DNA from: Brassicibacter mesophilus
Lineage (GTDB): Bacteria > Bacillota > Clostridia > Tissierellales > Proteiniboraceae
Length of the DNA stretch: 64,000 nucleotides
Direction of reading: 5' to 3'
Assembly: GCF_050433385.1 (NCBI RefSeq)
Contig: NZ_JBNPXI010000012.1
Span: 1 to 64,000, forward strand
Shown here: positions 26,922 to 36,354 of the stretch, piece after piece
Layout: each line of letters starts with the position of its first letter
Position numbering within the stretch: the first letter of the stretch is position 1
Notes under the pieces: generated by a model
What the model saw: the letters and a program-made list of their open reading frames with translations, nothing else
What the model was told of the DNA's origin: nothing
The model's database searches: none
Position numbers and translations under genes: made by a program

Positions 26922-29336
26922 CTATTTCGCCACCCCTTTTATCGAAAATGCCGGCATCTCTACAGAATTATTTTCTGTTGTTTCTATCATAATCTTCACT
27001 CCAAGATTATCATCATAATATTGGTTACGGTTGCTATTGTCTATAGTTAAATTAGTTGTATTATACTTTTCCCATTGATTTGTTTGAAAGTTGAAAATTG
27101 AAGCGTTGTAGTTTTTTATAGGATATCCGTTTGTTATGTCTATATCTATTTGTTCAAAACTAATACTATCATCAGACTTTATAGAAAATACAGCATATCC
27201 CTCACCATAAAATCTTCTTTCTGGTATCTCTGGATGTAGTCCATTTATTTCCACAACCTCAGGTAATAATGCGCCAAAAGGTATTTGTACCTGCTCTCCT
27301 TTTTCATAATTAATATTAATAGGTATTATTATTAAGTTTCTATCAATTCTTTCAGGTTTTTCCCCATTAATATTTATATCACTAGAAATCGGCTCTGTAT
27401 TCCAAGCAAATAATAGTATATTATTGTTGTTACCTTGATTGAAAACTTCCCAGAAGTATCCGTCAAGTATGTCTCTTTTAGTATTGTTATCAAGTATATC
27501 CTGACTTGTAGAATTTCTATTACTATAATTCCATGGATAAAGATTATCTAGTACTCTGTAAAAATCCTTACCGACATTTTTTGCACTTGAGGACTGCTTA
27601 TTAAGGTTAAGGTTTATGTTCTTTGATTCACCTTTACTAATATCACCTAGCTTATAAAAATCTAATCCATATAATATAAATGCATCTTCTAGATTTATCG
27701 AAGTATTGTTTTGGAGGCTCCCAATTAAGGTGCCATCTTTTATCTTAATGTCTTGAGTATACCCTTCGTCTAATGACTTGACTTCTTGAAAGTTTATAGC
27801 TTGAGTATCCCATGTGCCTCTTTTTTTAAATATAATATGCCTTTCTTTCTGCAAGTCGTATTCTAATACTACATCTCCATTCACAAAGTTTGCATAATTC
27901 ATGCTATCTCTAAATGTCGCAGAAGTATTTAGGATAGCTTTTCCACTAGTGGTTATATCAATATCGCCTTTAGTAAATCCTAGAATTCCAGATACAGTCT
28001 TAATACTTGCTTTCTGAGTTAAATCATCAAGTGTAATAATAGAGATATTATTCATTAGTGGATTTTTAAAGCTTGTCCCAAGTCCCCAAACATACATAAC
28101 CAATGTAAATAGTAAAACTATAGCAGGTATAGAAAACCAAGCCTTTTCTCTTTTATCAAGTTTCTTTAGAACAATATAGTTTATAGGTCCTACAGCAATA
28201 ATAAATATGCCTATTAATATAAAAACAAATTTCATTGAAGGCATCTTATCCTTTGGAATATATTGTACAGTATTAAAAAACCTGTTACTGTTAAAGAATT
28301 TCTGACTATCAGCTCCTGAGGAAGAGTTAGATCTAATCTTTTCTGATAACAAGTTTTTGATAAAATCTATCCTTCCATTCCAATCCTTAAAAGGGCTAAG
28401 CCCAAGATCAAAAGCAGTAAATATTATCCTACCGTTTCCAAGCTGATTTTCATATGCGAGTACACTATCTTTATGTTTTAATAACTCCTTCCCCCCACTA
28501 AAAGCTCCAACTGCAATAGGTAGAGGAACGTCTGTATCAAACACTTCTCCAGATGGACTTAATACTTGATTAAAGTTATCTAAAAATGATGTCCCTTGAA
28601 CACTCATATTGTTAATATTTCCCAATCCTTTTAGAGTTCTATTATAGTTTGGTCCGGTTCCAATAACAAGTGTGCCTCCATTATCAACCCACTGTTTCAA
28701 CGCTTTTTCTTGATTATCATTTAATTTCTCTGTATCGTAATTGTTGATGACAATAACATCCAATACATCTAAATACGAAGCCTGTTCTGGCATCACTTCA
28801 TCTAGGTCTGCTATTGATGATGTTAGTGAATCCTTATTATTATTTGTTTTCAGAAAATTTACTAGCGTAAGATATCTTAAGCTATCAACATCATTACTTA
28901 GAACACCAATACCTACTGTACTTGTGGATTTTCCAGTATTCATATTGAACTTCTTTTCCCAAACTACTTTATCTCTGTCATCTAATATTCTAACCATAGC
29001 ATTTGTTCTGTGAGATTCAAACACTAAATCCATATCTATTACTTTGGTAGCACCCTTAGCAATATTAAGGTCTTTAGTATATGCCGTATAAAGTTTCTTG
29101 TCCGTATAACCTTCCTCAAATAGAAGTTGAATTTTCCCATTTATATCTCTAGAGTTATTTTTTATTTCTACACTTATTGGAGTGTTGTAAGTATATTTGT
29201 AAAATCCTTTAAATCCTATATCAACATTAACTACAAATTCTTCTTCACTATATGCTGTACTTGAATTTGCGGTAAAGGATATCAACAATAGCATAACTAT
29301 AACAAAACAACCCAATACCTTTTTAAAATGTATCAT
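26922..29336 (-). CDS. Large exported membrane protein of the MoxR/VWA operon
   Basis: The 804-residue protein has a signal peptide (about residues 8-29). A beta-rich domain is followed by a Rossmann/GATase-like segment ('VIVINNYDTEKLNDNQEKALKQWVDNGGTLVIGTG'). Two membrane segments near residues 365-425 precede a large C-terminal extracytoplasmic domain. It is the first gene of the operon and directly abuts the ABC ATPase gene. Equivalent proteins occur with MoxR/ABC operons, but their biochemical role is not established. The pairing with an ABC-2 exporter suggests an accessory subunit in the envelope. Confidence 0.75.
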   Translation of the reverse strand: MIHFKKVLGCFVIVMLLLISFTANSSTAYSEEEFVVNVDIGFKGFYKYTYNTPISVEIKNNSRDINGKIQLLFEEGYTDKKLYTAYTKDLNIAKGATKVIDMDLVFESHRTNAMVRILDDRDKVVWEKKFNMNTGKSTSTVGIGVLSNDVDSLRYLTLVNFLKTNNNKDSLTSSIADLDEVMPEQASYLDVLDVIVINNYDTEKLNDNQEKALKQWVDNGGTLVIGTGPNYNRTLKGLGNINNMSVQGTSFLDNFNQVLSPSGEVFDTDVPLPIAVGAFSGGKELLKHKDSVLAYENQLGNGRIIFTAFDLGLSPFKDWNGRIDFIKNLLSEKIRSNSSSGADSQKFFNSNRFFNTVQYIPKDKMPSMKFVFILIGIFIIAVGPINYIVLKKLDKREKAWFSIPAIVLLFTLVMYVWGLGTSFKNPLMNNISIITLDDLTQKASIKTVSGILGFTKGDIDITTSGKAILNTSATFRDSMNYANFVNGDVVLEYDLQKERHIIFKKRGTWDTQAINFQEVKSLDEGYTQDIKIKDGTLIGSLQNNTSINLEDAFILYGLDFYKLGDISKGESKNINLNLNKQSSSAKNVGKDFYRVLDNLYPWNYSNRNSTSQDILDNNTKRDILDGYFWEVFNQGNNNNILLFAWNTEPISSDININGEKPERIDRNLIIIPININYEKGEQVQIPFGALLPEVVEINGLHPEIPERRFYGEGYAVFSIKSDDSISFEQIDIDITNGYPIKNYNASIFNFQTNQWEKYNTTNLTIDNSNRNQYYDDNLGVKIMIETTENNSVEMPAFSIKGVAK

Positions 29337-29623
29337 TTTAAGCCCCCTTAAACTGTTTATTGTATATAATTTGACGCTAAATTAGTTAAAATAGTTCCTC
29401 CCTTAATACTTTAACATAAATATAAGATTAATTTATTAAAATTTCCTTAAGAATAATGATTTTACATTATTTAGTTACTTATTCATAGTCACATAATTGC
29501 AGTAGTATTTACAATCTCATTATTTGTATGATAAACTACTTTCATCTATCATAGAGCTCTGCTTTAATCTTACGTATATCTCAAATTCAAATATAAAGAG
29601 GTGAACCCTTTTTTGGGAATTTC

Positions 29624-31705
29624 ATGGTACCTAAGCATTCAGTGTTAATTGTTGCCTATCAAAAAAACACATTAAAAAGATTAGTAAAACAGCTTCAAGA
29701 AATAGGATTCCTTAATTATTTCAATTTAGAGGGTCGTACAGTAGATGAACTATTTCTTTCTATTGCTAAAGGATACGATTTAATTGTTCTTTCTAGTAAA
29801 GTTATTTATCCAATGGTAAAACCTTATCTTCCAGAGAAAACGCCTTATATAATCGCTAAAAGAACTATTAACTATGCTAATATTCAAGATCTCCTTGCTA
29901 TCCCAAAAGGCATGAAAGTATTACTAGTAAGTGATTTAAAGGAGGCATCCGAAGAAACTATTGTGACTTTAAAGGAAGCAGGAATAGACTATGACTTTGT
30001 TCCCTATTATCCTGGAGCATCCTATGACAGTAATATCAGAATAGCGGTTACTGTAGGTGAACCCCAACTAGTTCCCCCTGACATTGAAAGGGAAATTGAC
30101 ATTGGTAACCGTGTAATTGATATCTCAACTATTACAGAAATTTTAGAGCACTTTAAAGCCTCCAATGATACATTTAATCAACTGTCTGCAAGATTTATGC
30201 AATCACTAGTTTATATAACAGAAAAATTAAGTGATGAAATATTTCAGTCAAACTTTCTAAGAAAAAGCTTAGAAGGTATCATAAACAGTATTGATGATTC
30301 TGTTTTAGTGTTTTCAAAGGAAGGAATAATAAAGAGTGTCAATCAACGAGCATTGGACATAATCAAGCTACCAAATGAAAATGTACTTGATAAACCAGCT
30401 AATGAAGTAATCGATCACTCCCTTATAGAAAAACTTCGTAATTTAGAAGTAGATGAAGATAATTTTGTTGAATATAATCAAGTAATATACTATATAAGAA
30501 AGAAAAAAATTCTTATAGAAGATAAATTATTTGGGCATCTGTATTTATTTAGAAAAGCCGATGAAATACAGAAGATAGAGTACAACTATAGATTAAAAAC
30601 TCAGAAAAAGAACTTAGTTACGAGATATACCTTTAAAGACCTAAAAACCCAGAATAGTTCAGTACTAGAGCTTATAAAAATTGCCAAAAAGCTAGCTAAA
30701 AGCTCTTCTACTATATTGATACTTGGAGAAACAGGAACTGGAAAAGAAATATTAGCCCAAGCTATCCATAATGCTTCACCAAGAAATAAATATCCCTTTG
30801 TTGGGGTTAATTTTGCAGCAATATCTGAAAGTTTAACAGAAAGTGAACTATTTGGCTATGAAGAGGGTGCATTTACAGGGGCTAAAAAAGGTGGACATAT
30901 GGGACTTTTTGAACAGGCCCATAAGGGCACTATTTTCTTTGATGAAATTGGCGATGCTTCTATGATGATTCAAAATCGCCTTTTAAGGGTACTACAGGAA
31001 AAGCAGATGATGCGTGTTGGAGGTGACAATCTTATTACTCTAGATATAAGAGTAATTGCTGCAACAAATAGAAATCTTCTTGAAATGGCAAAAGAAAATA
31101 CCTTTCGTGAAGACCTCTATTACCGTTTGAATGTTTTACCACTTTACCTTATTCCTCTTAGAAAGAGGCCTGAAGATATACCACTTCTTGTAAATATGTA
31201 TGTTGATAAATTTACTAAAGAACTAAAGCGTGAGCCTTTCCAGCTATCAAAAACAGCATTAAAAACAATGTTAGATTATAACTGGCCAGGGAACATCCGT
31301 GAATTAGAAAATGTAATAGAATATTTAGCTCATATTGCTGATTCAGTTGTATTCAAAGAGCAGCTCCCCTTTTTAAACACACAATATGCCTTCACAGGAA
31401 TAAACGATAGAAATGTCCATGATCACGAAAAAAAGTTAAGCGAATTTGAAAAAAAAGGATTTATTGAAGAAATGATGGAGATTCTATCATATTTGTCAGG
31501 AGAAGGTCGTCCATCTTGTGGAAGACATGCAATACTTGAACATATGGAGATGGTTGGCTTTTCACTATCTGAGCAACAATTGAGATATCGTCAAGAATTA
31601 TTAAGCAATGATGAATACATTATTACTGGACGTGGTCGCAAAGGAAGCTCTATATCTTCAAAAGGTCGCTCCCTTTTAGAATATTATAATAAGCATTATA
31701 TTTAA
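29624..31705 (+). CDS. Sigma-54-dependent activator with PrpR-type sensor and PAS domain
   Basis: The 693-residue activator begins with a PrpR_N-like sensor (about 1-190) and a PAS domain (about 210-300, 'IINSIDDSVLVFSKEGII'). The AAA+ domain follows, with Walker A ('LGETGTGKE'), the sigma-54 contact loop GAFTGA and 'FFDEIGDASMMIQ'. The C-terminus is not a Fis helix-turn-helix: it reads 'GEGRPSCGRHAILEHMEM...LSEQQLRYR', possibly a winged helix. Its likely target is the peptide transport operon 2 kb downstream, which has a good -24/-12 promoter and upstream palindromes. The ATG is preceded by AAGAGGTG at an unusually long distance (about 20 bases), so the start is slightly uncertain. Confidence 0.88.
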   Translation: MVPKHSVLIVAYQKNTLKRLVKQLQEIGFLNYFNLEGRTVDELFLSIAKGYDLIVLSSKVIYPMVKPYLPEKTPYIIAKRTINYANIQDLLAIPKGMKVLLVSDLKEASEETIVTLKEAGIDYDFVPYYPGASYDSNIRIAVTVGEPQLVPPDIEREIDIGNRVIDISTITEILEHFKASNDTFNQLSARFMQSLVYITEKLSDEIFQSNFLRKSLEGIINSIDDSVLVFSKEGIIKSVNQRALDIIKLPNENVLDKPANEVIDHSLIEKLRNLEVDEDNFVEYNQVIYYIRKKKILIEDKLFGHLYLFRKADEIQKIEYNYRLKTQKKNLVTRYTFKDLKTQNSSVLELIKIAKKLAKSSSTILILGETGTGKEILAQAIHNASPRNKYPFVGVNFAAISESLTESELFGYEEGAFTGAKKGGHMGLFEQAHKGTIFFDEIGDASMMIQNRLLRVLQEKQMMRVGGDNLITLDIRVIAATNRNLLEMAKENTFREDLYYRLNVLPLYLIPLRKRPEDIPLLVNMYVDKFTKELKREPFQLSKTALKTMLDYNWPGNIRELENVIEYLAHIADSVVFKEQLPFLNTQYAFTGINDRNVHDHEKKLSEFEKKGFIEEMMEILSYLSGEGRPSCGRHAILEHMEMVGFSLSEQQLRYRQELLSNDEYIITGRGRKGSSISSKGRSLLEYYNKHYI

Positions 31706-31710
31706 GAATT

Positions 31711-31739
31711 AAAAAAAGCAGCTATTTAGCTGCTTTTTT
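31711..31739. terminator. Bidirectional terminator between activator and pepV
   Basis: AAAAAAGCAGCTA and TAGCTGCTTTTTT form a 13-bp stem with a 2-4-base loop, flanked by A and T runs. It sits between two convergent genes and overlaps the 3' end of the dipeptidase gene. Confidence 0.8.
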
Positions 31740-33165
31740 CAATATCCAGATTAGCTAATTCATATATAGCCTTAGCATATATTGCAGTTGACTTGAGCAA
31801 ATCATTAATCTCAATATATTCGTCCTTCTGATGAGCGGTAGACTCTCGTCCAGGAAAAACAGGACCAAAGGCTACACAATAGTCCATAAGACCAGCATAA
31901 GTATTCCCACCAGTTGATAAAAAAACGGGTTCCTGTTCTGTCTCTTCATAATATACTTGCTTTAAAGTTCTGATTATTGGATGGTCTCCAGTAACATGAT
32001 GAGGTTTCTTTCCTCTTACTTCACTTACTTCAAAGCCAGAGGACTCAGCTACAGATATAATCCTTTCAATAGTACTCAAATAATGGGTAGTAACAGGATA
32101 TCTAATATTTAATTGAATAAATCCTCCATCGTCTCCTTCATATTTTAGAATTCCAGCGTTGACAGTCAAAGGGCCAGTTATATCGTCAGAGTGTGCAATT
32201 CCAAATGCACTTCCATAAAAATCATTATATAAAAAGCTATTTACAAAGTTAAAATAGCTCTGATCCTGAGGATGGAATAAAAATCTTCTTAAAAAATTAA
32301 TCATCAATAGACCTGCATTAACTCCTTTATAAGGTTCCATACTATGCGCTGACTCACCTTCAATCATAAGAGTTATTTCATTATCATTATTACTGATAGA
32401 ACTTTTTAAATTTTTACCAGTACAATAATCCTTAAAGCCTTCTAAAATAACTGAAACTTTTTCTCCTCTTATAGTAGCATAAGAAGAATCTGGAACCATA
32501 TTAGCTCTATCTCCTGAAATAAAATGTACTAACTTAAAGTCATAATCATGATTTTTATAATCCTCTGTATTCTTTATTTGCGAAAGCTTTACATTAACCT
32601 GTCCCTTTTCTGCATTAACTATTGGAAAATCTGCATCTGGGCTGAAAGCAGCAATAGGTAGAGATTCTCTTTCGATATACTTCTTAATTCCTCTCATACC
32701 ACTTTCTTCGTCAGTGCCAAAGATTATTCGGATCTTATGATTAAGTGGTAGTCCTAACTCCTTAATAATCTTTAAACCGTAAAAAGCAGCTATGGTTGGA
32801 CCCTTATCATCAATGGCTCCTCTTGCATAAATCTTATCATCTCTTATAGCTGGTTCAAAAGGTGGTGATAACCAATCTCCTGTTGCAGGTACCACATCTA
32901 AATGACATAAAACTCCCACATAATCCTCACCATTTCCATATTCCGCTATACCTGCATACCCCTCAATGTTTTTAGTTAGAAAGCCCGATTTAGATGAAAT
33001 GTTAAGCATATATTGTAAGGCTTCATCTATTTTTTCTCCCATAGGCTTATTTTCAGTAGCAGTCTCTAAATCCTTTACACTTTCTATACTGAGTAGGCTT
33101 TTTAAATCGTTAATTATATTTTCTTTCCTCAAAAGTACCTCCTGATACCAATCAATCCGTTTCAA
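31726..33165 (-). CDS. pepV: Dipeptidase PepV (M20 family)
   Basis: The 479-residue M20 metallopeptidase has zinc ligands and catalytic residues in 'YVGVLCHLDVVPATGDW', 'RGAIDDKGPTIAAFYG', 'FGTDEESGMRG', 'AFSPDADFPIVNAEKG' and a C-terminal 'STAHQKDEYIE'. PepV-type enzymes release amino acids from dipeptides in the cytoplasm. The start at TTG 33165 is supported by the family-like N-terminus ('IDWYQEVLLRKENIINDL'), although a better ribosome site (AGGAGGT) precedes an internal TTG at 33132. It lies beside a peptide importer and an asparaginase, consistent with peptide use. Confidence 0.92.
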   Translation of the reverse strand: MKRIDWYQEVLLRKENIINDLKSLLSIESVKDLETATENKPMGEKIDEALQYMLNISSKSGFLTKNIEGYAGIAEYGNGEDYVGVLCHLDVVPATGDWLSPPFEPAIRDDKIYARGAIDDKGPTIAAFYGLKIIKELGLPLNHKIRIIFGTDEESGMRGIKKYIERESLPIAAFSPDADFPIVNAEKGQVNVKLSQIKNTEDYKNHDYDFKLVHFISGDRANMVPDSSYATIRGEKVSVILEGFKDYCTGKNLKSSISNNDNEITLMIEGESAHSMEPYKGVNAGLLMINFLRRFLFHPQDQSYFNFVNSFLYNDFYGSAFGIAHSDDITGPLTVNAGILKYEGDDGGFIQLNIRYPVTTHYLSTIERIISVAESSGFEVSEVRGKKPHHVTGDHPIIRTLKQVYYEETEQEPVFLSTGGNTYAGLMDYCVAFGPVFPGRESTAHQKDEYIEINDLLKSTAIYAKAIYELANLDIEKSS

Positions 33166-33194
33166 CTATAATACCCCCAGTCTTAGTGTTTATA

Positions 33195-33300
33195 TTTTTT
33201 ATAACCCATAGGAAAGTCCTAGTTTTTCTTAATATTAACTTTCCGTTAAATGGGTTTCACAAAAGGCAACATTATAATGCTTCTTTAGAAGCCTTTTTTA
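33195..33300 (-). repeat. Double-hairpin interspersed repeat, copy 2
   Basis: This is the reverse-complement copy of the element at 16801 and 54201. It runs from TTTTTATAACCCATAGGAAAGTCC to GCTTCTTTAGAAGCCTTTTTT. Stems GGAAAGT/ACTTTCC, AACCCAT/ATGGGTT and GCTTCTTTAGAAGC are preserved. It lies just upstream of pepV. Confidence 0.7.
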
Positions 33301-33441
33301 TATTTAACCATTTAATAAGATTGCAAATACCATGCCATGATTATGTGTATTCGAATAATACCAAAATTTAAATTTTCTATACTATGCATAAATAACTTGT
33401 TTTTGCTCTACACGTTACGAAAATATTACAAAAACTTAATT

Positions 33442-33458
33442 AATTGGCTTAACCAATT
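33442..33458. promoter_or_regulatory. Upstream palindrome, possible activator site 1
   Basis: AATTGG-CTTAA-CCAATT has perfect 6-base arms. Its TTGG-n5-CCAA core resembles the centre of the larger palindrome at 33476, and the two centres are 43 bases apart (about four helical turns). The position, about 150 bases before a sigma-54 promoter, fits an upstream activator site. Confidence 0.5.
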
Positions 33459-33475
33459 GTTACATAATTTTAAAA

Positions 33476-33510
33476 TTTAATATAAATTGGGTGACCCATT
33501 TTATATTAAA
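33476..33510. promoter_or_regulatory. Near-perfect 35-bp palindrome, probable upstream activator site
   Basis: TTTAATATAAA-TTGGGT-G-ACCCAT-TTTATATTAAA is an inverted repeat with only one mismatched pair and a G centre. It lies about 90-125 bases upstream of the -24/-12 promoter at 33600, the normal distance for an enhancer-binding activator such as the one encoded at 29624. Binding by that protein is inference. Confidence 0.65.
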
Positions 33511-33599
33511 TGTTCTGAAAAACATAAATTATTTAAAATATAATAATGAAATATAGGGGATTACAACATACAAAAAAGATATTGTTTATCCCTATTATA

Positions 33600-33616
33600 T
33601 TGGCATACCAGTTGCA
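33600..33616 (+). promoter_or_regulatory. Sigma-54 (-24/-12) promoter of the peptide transport operon
   Basis: TTGGCATACCAGTTGCA has GG and GC exactly 12 bases apart with the TTGGCA and TTGCA boxes intact, an excellent sigma-54 match. It lies about 65 bases before the solute-binding protein start. A PrpR-type sigma-54 activator is encoded 2-4 kb upstream. Confidence 0.85.
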
Positions 33617-33682
33617 TATATATTGAAAACAAAATTACTTAAATCATATGGCCATATGAAAAAATTTTAAGGGGGAGTTATT

Positions 33683-35332
33683 TTGAAAAACAGATGGATA
33701 ATTAAATCACTAGCACTAGTACTTGTTCTCAATCTTTTCCTAGTTGGATGTGGAAGCTTTACTGATAATTCGACTTCATCAAGTGGCACTACTAACAGTG
33801 GGAAAAATATCCAAAATGCAGAAGAGGTATTAAAGCTTAGTTTCGACAATGACATACCAGATTTAAATCAAACAACAACAACTGACACTATTTCCTTTAC
33901 AATTCTTAATAACGTTGCAGAAGGGTTATACCGTTTAGATGAAAAAAACAAGCCTCAACCTGCAATGGCAAAGAGTGTAGATGTTTCAGAAGATGGGCTT
34001 ACTTATACATTTGCTCTTCGTAATGACATTAAATGGAGTAACGGAGAACCTGTCACTTCTCAGGACTTTAAATATGGATGGCTCCGTGGATTAAATCCAG
34101 AAACTTCAGGAGGTTATTCATTTATTATCGCTGACTATGTTGTTGGTGCACAGGAATTTGCAGATGGAGTAGGAAAAGCTGAAGATGTAAAAATTGAAAC
34201 CCCAGACGATAAAACTCTTGTAGTCCAATTGAAACAGCCAACACCTTACTTCATAAGCTTAACAGCCTTTCCACTTTACTTCCCATTAAATGAGAAGTTT
34301 ATAAATGAAAAGGGAGAAAACTATGCACTAAGTACTGATGGACTTTTATATAACGGTCCATTTATGTTAACTGAATTTGACCCTGCACAGGGTGTAGTAA
34401 TGGTAAAAAACCCAAATTATTGGGATAAGGATAATTTAAAGGTTGATAAGATAGATATGAAGGTTATTAAGGAACAAGGTACGGCTTTAAACCTATATGA
34501 ATCAGGAGAATTAGATATGGCTTTATTGTCATCATCTGATGTAAACAACTTTAAGGATACTCCTGAATTTAGAGCATATACAAACTTCCGCTCATATTAT
34601 ATTCAATTTAACCTAAATGATGAATCAATTAGTAACAAGAATATACGTAAAGCTATACAATTAGCACTAGATCCTGAAGTATTAACAAAAAATGTTCTTA
34701 ATGATGGGTCTGAAGCTGCAACTGGACTAATACCTACTGGAATGGCTGGTAATGATGTAACCTTTAGAGAAGCACAAGGAGATCTAATACTTCCTGATAT
34801 CGAAAACGCTAAAGAGCTTTGGAATAAGGGGATAGCTGAGCTTGGCAAGACTCCACAGTTTGAGCTATTAACTGCAGATGATCAAGTTTCAAAAGATACA
34901 GGAACATTCATCCAAAGTCAACTTAAGCAAAATCTTGGTGTTGATATTGCACTTGTAACAAAGCCATATAGTGGTCGTTTACAGGCGATGAGGGACGACG
35001 ACTATCAAATGGTTGTATCTGCATGGGGAGCTGACTACAATGACCCAATGACATATATGGACCTATGGGCAGCACCTGCTTCTGCATTCCGTGGTAACTT
35101 CTCAAATGAGCGATATGACGAACTAATAACCAACGCCAAAGCAGAGGTAAATCCAGCAAAGCGTATTGAAATGCTTCAAGAAGCTGAAAAACTTCTTTTA
35201 GCTGAAGAGGTAGTTTTGGCTCCACTTTACTATCAAGGCAAAGCATTTGCATTAAAAGAACATATTAATGGATTAGTTTATCATCCATATGGAGTAACTT
35301 GGGACTTCAAATGGTCATCTGTTGAAAAATAG
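33683..35332 (+). CDS. Peptide ABC transporter substrate-binding lipoprotein (OppA-like)
   Basis: This 549-residue family 5 solute-binding protein has a lipoprotein signal ending in the lipobox L-V-G-C (Cys23), a Ser/Thr/Asn-rich spacer, and family motifs 'PQPAMAKSVDVSEDGLTYTF' and 'VTSQDFKYGWLRGL'. It starts with TTG after GGGGGAG. It delivers oligopeptides to the permease and ATPases encoded directly downstream. The operon is likely under sigma-54 control from the promoter at 33600. A hairpin after the gene probably raises its level relative to the rest of the operon. Confidence 0.95.
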   Translation: MKNRWIIKSLALVLVLNLFLVGCGSFTDNSTSSSGTTNSGKNIQNAEEVLKLSFDNDIPDLNQTTTTDTISFTILNNVAEGLYRLDEKNKPQPAMAKSVDVSEDGLTYTFALRNDIKWSNGEPVTSQDFKYGWLRGLNPETSGGYSFIIADYVVGAQEFADGVGKAEDVKIETPDDKTLVVQLKQPTPYFISLTAFPLYFPLNEKFINEKGENYALSTDGLLYNGPFMLTEFDPAQGVVMVKNPNYWDKDNLKVDKIDMKVIKEQGTALNLYESGELDMALLSSSDVNNFKDTPEFRAYTNFRSYYIQFNLNDESISNKNIRKAIQLALDPEVLTKNVLNDGSEAATGLIPTGMAGNDVTFREAQGDLILPDIENAKELWNKGIAELGKTPQFELLTADDQVSKDTGTFIQSQLKQNLGVDIALVTKPYSGRLQAMRDDDYQMVVSAWGADYNDPMTYMDLWAAPASAFRGNFSNERYDELITNAKAEVNPAKRIEMLQEAEKLLLAEEVVLAPLYYQGKAFALKEHINGLVYHPYGVTWDFKWSSVEK

Positions 35333-35337
35333 ATAGT

Positions 35338-35375
35338 AAAAAGAAGCGTCCTGTTGAAGTCAGGACTCTTCTTTT
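35338..35375 (+). terminator. Attenuator/terminator hairpin after the binding-protein gene
   Basis: AAGAAG-C-GTCCTG pairs with CAGGAC-T-CTTCTT, followed by TTTC. An intercistronic hairpin after the abundant binding-protein gene is common in peptide transporter operons, allowing partial read-through into the permease genes. Confidence 0.7.
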
Positions 35376-35414
35376 TCACCCTATTTTCAATATCTAAACT
35401 TAGGAGGTGTATAA

Positions 35415-36350
35415 ATGAGACGGTATATAACAACTAGATTGATATATGGATTTATTACATTATTCATTATAGCTACTGCAACCTTCTTTTTGATGAAGCA
35501 GCTCCCAGGGTCACCCTTTGACATGGAAAAAATCGACCAATTATCTGATCAAGCACGAGAGCAAATGTTTGAAAAGTATGGTTTAAATGACCCATTGATT
35601 GTTCAATATGGTAAATATTTAGTTAATCTAGCAAAGGGGGATTTGGGAACCTCATTTTATTATAAAGGACGTTCTGTTAGTACCATCATAAGCGAAAGAA
35701 TAGGTCCTTCTGCTCTATTGGGCTTTCAGGCAATACTGCTGGGAATAACCCTTGGAATTACATTTGGTATCGTTTCAGCTCTTAGACATAATACAGTTTG
35801 GGATTATTTCCTTATGATAATTGCCATATTAGGTATATCTATTCCTAACTTCGTATTTGCAGCATTAATGCAATATTATTTTGGAGTTAAATGGGGTCTC
35901 TTACCTGTTGCCTACTGGAATAGTTATTCAAATTCCATAATGCCTTCCCTTGCCTTAGCGGCTGGTGTTGTTGCAGTTATTGCTAGGTTTATGAGAACAG
36001 AAATGATGGAGGTAATCCAACAGGATTTTATGGTAACTGCAGAAGCAAAAGGAATCAGTGGGTTTGCTATTGTTATAAAACATGCTATTAGAAATGCATT
36101 AATACCTGTTATCACAATCCTTGGACCATTAACCATTAACATTATCACAGGAAGTCTTGTTGTGGAAAGTATCTTTGCAGTACCTGGACTCGGAAGCCTA
36201 TTTGTAGACTCCATCAAAGTAAATGACTACTCTTCTGTTATGGGGGTTACGATTTTCTATAGTTTCTTGTTTGTATCTTCTGTCTTAATCGTAGATATAT
36301 TGTACGGATTAGTTGATCCAAGAATTAGACTTTCTGAGGAAAAGGAGTGA
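35415..36350 (+). CDS. Peptide ABC transporter permease (OppB/DppB-like)
   Basis: The 311-residue permease has an N-terminal membrane segment ('RYITTRLIYGFITLFIIATATF'-like) and five more segments. The EAA loop is 'MVTAEAKGISGFAIVIKHAIRNALIPVI'-like near residues 205-235, and the protein ends 'DPRIRLSEEKE'. This is the standard OppB/DppB architecture. AGGAGG precedes the ATG. It is the second gene of the importer operon. Confidence 0.95.
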   Translation: MRRYITTRLIYGFITLFIIATATFFLMKQLPGSPFDMEKIDQLSDQAREQMFEKYGLNDPLIVQYGKYLVNLAKGDLGTSFYYKGRSVSTIISERIGPSALLGFQAILLGITLGITFGIVSALRHNTVWDYFLMIIAILGISIPNFVFAALMQYYFGVKWGLLPVAYWNSYSNSIMPSLALAAGVVAVIARFMRTEMMEVIQQDFMVTAEAKGISGFAIVIKHAIRNALIPVITILGPLTINIITGSLVVESIFAVPGLGSLFVDSIKVNDYSSVMGVTIFYSFLFVSSVLIVDILYGLVDPRIRLSEEKE

Positions 36351-36354
36351 TACA

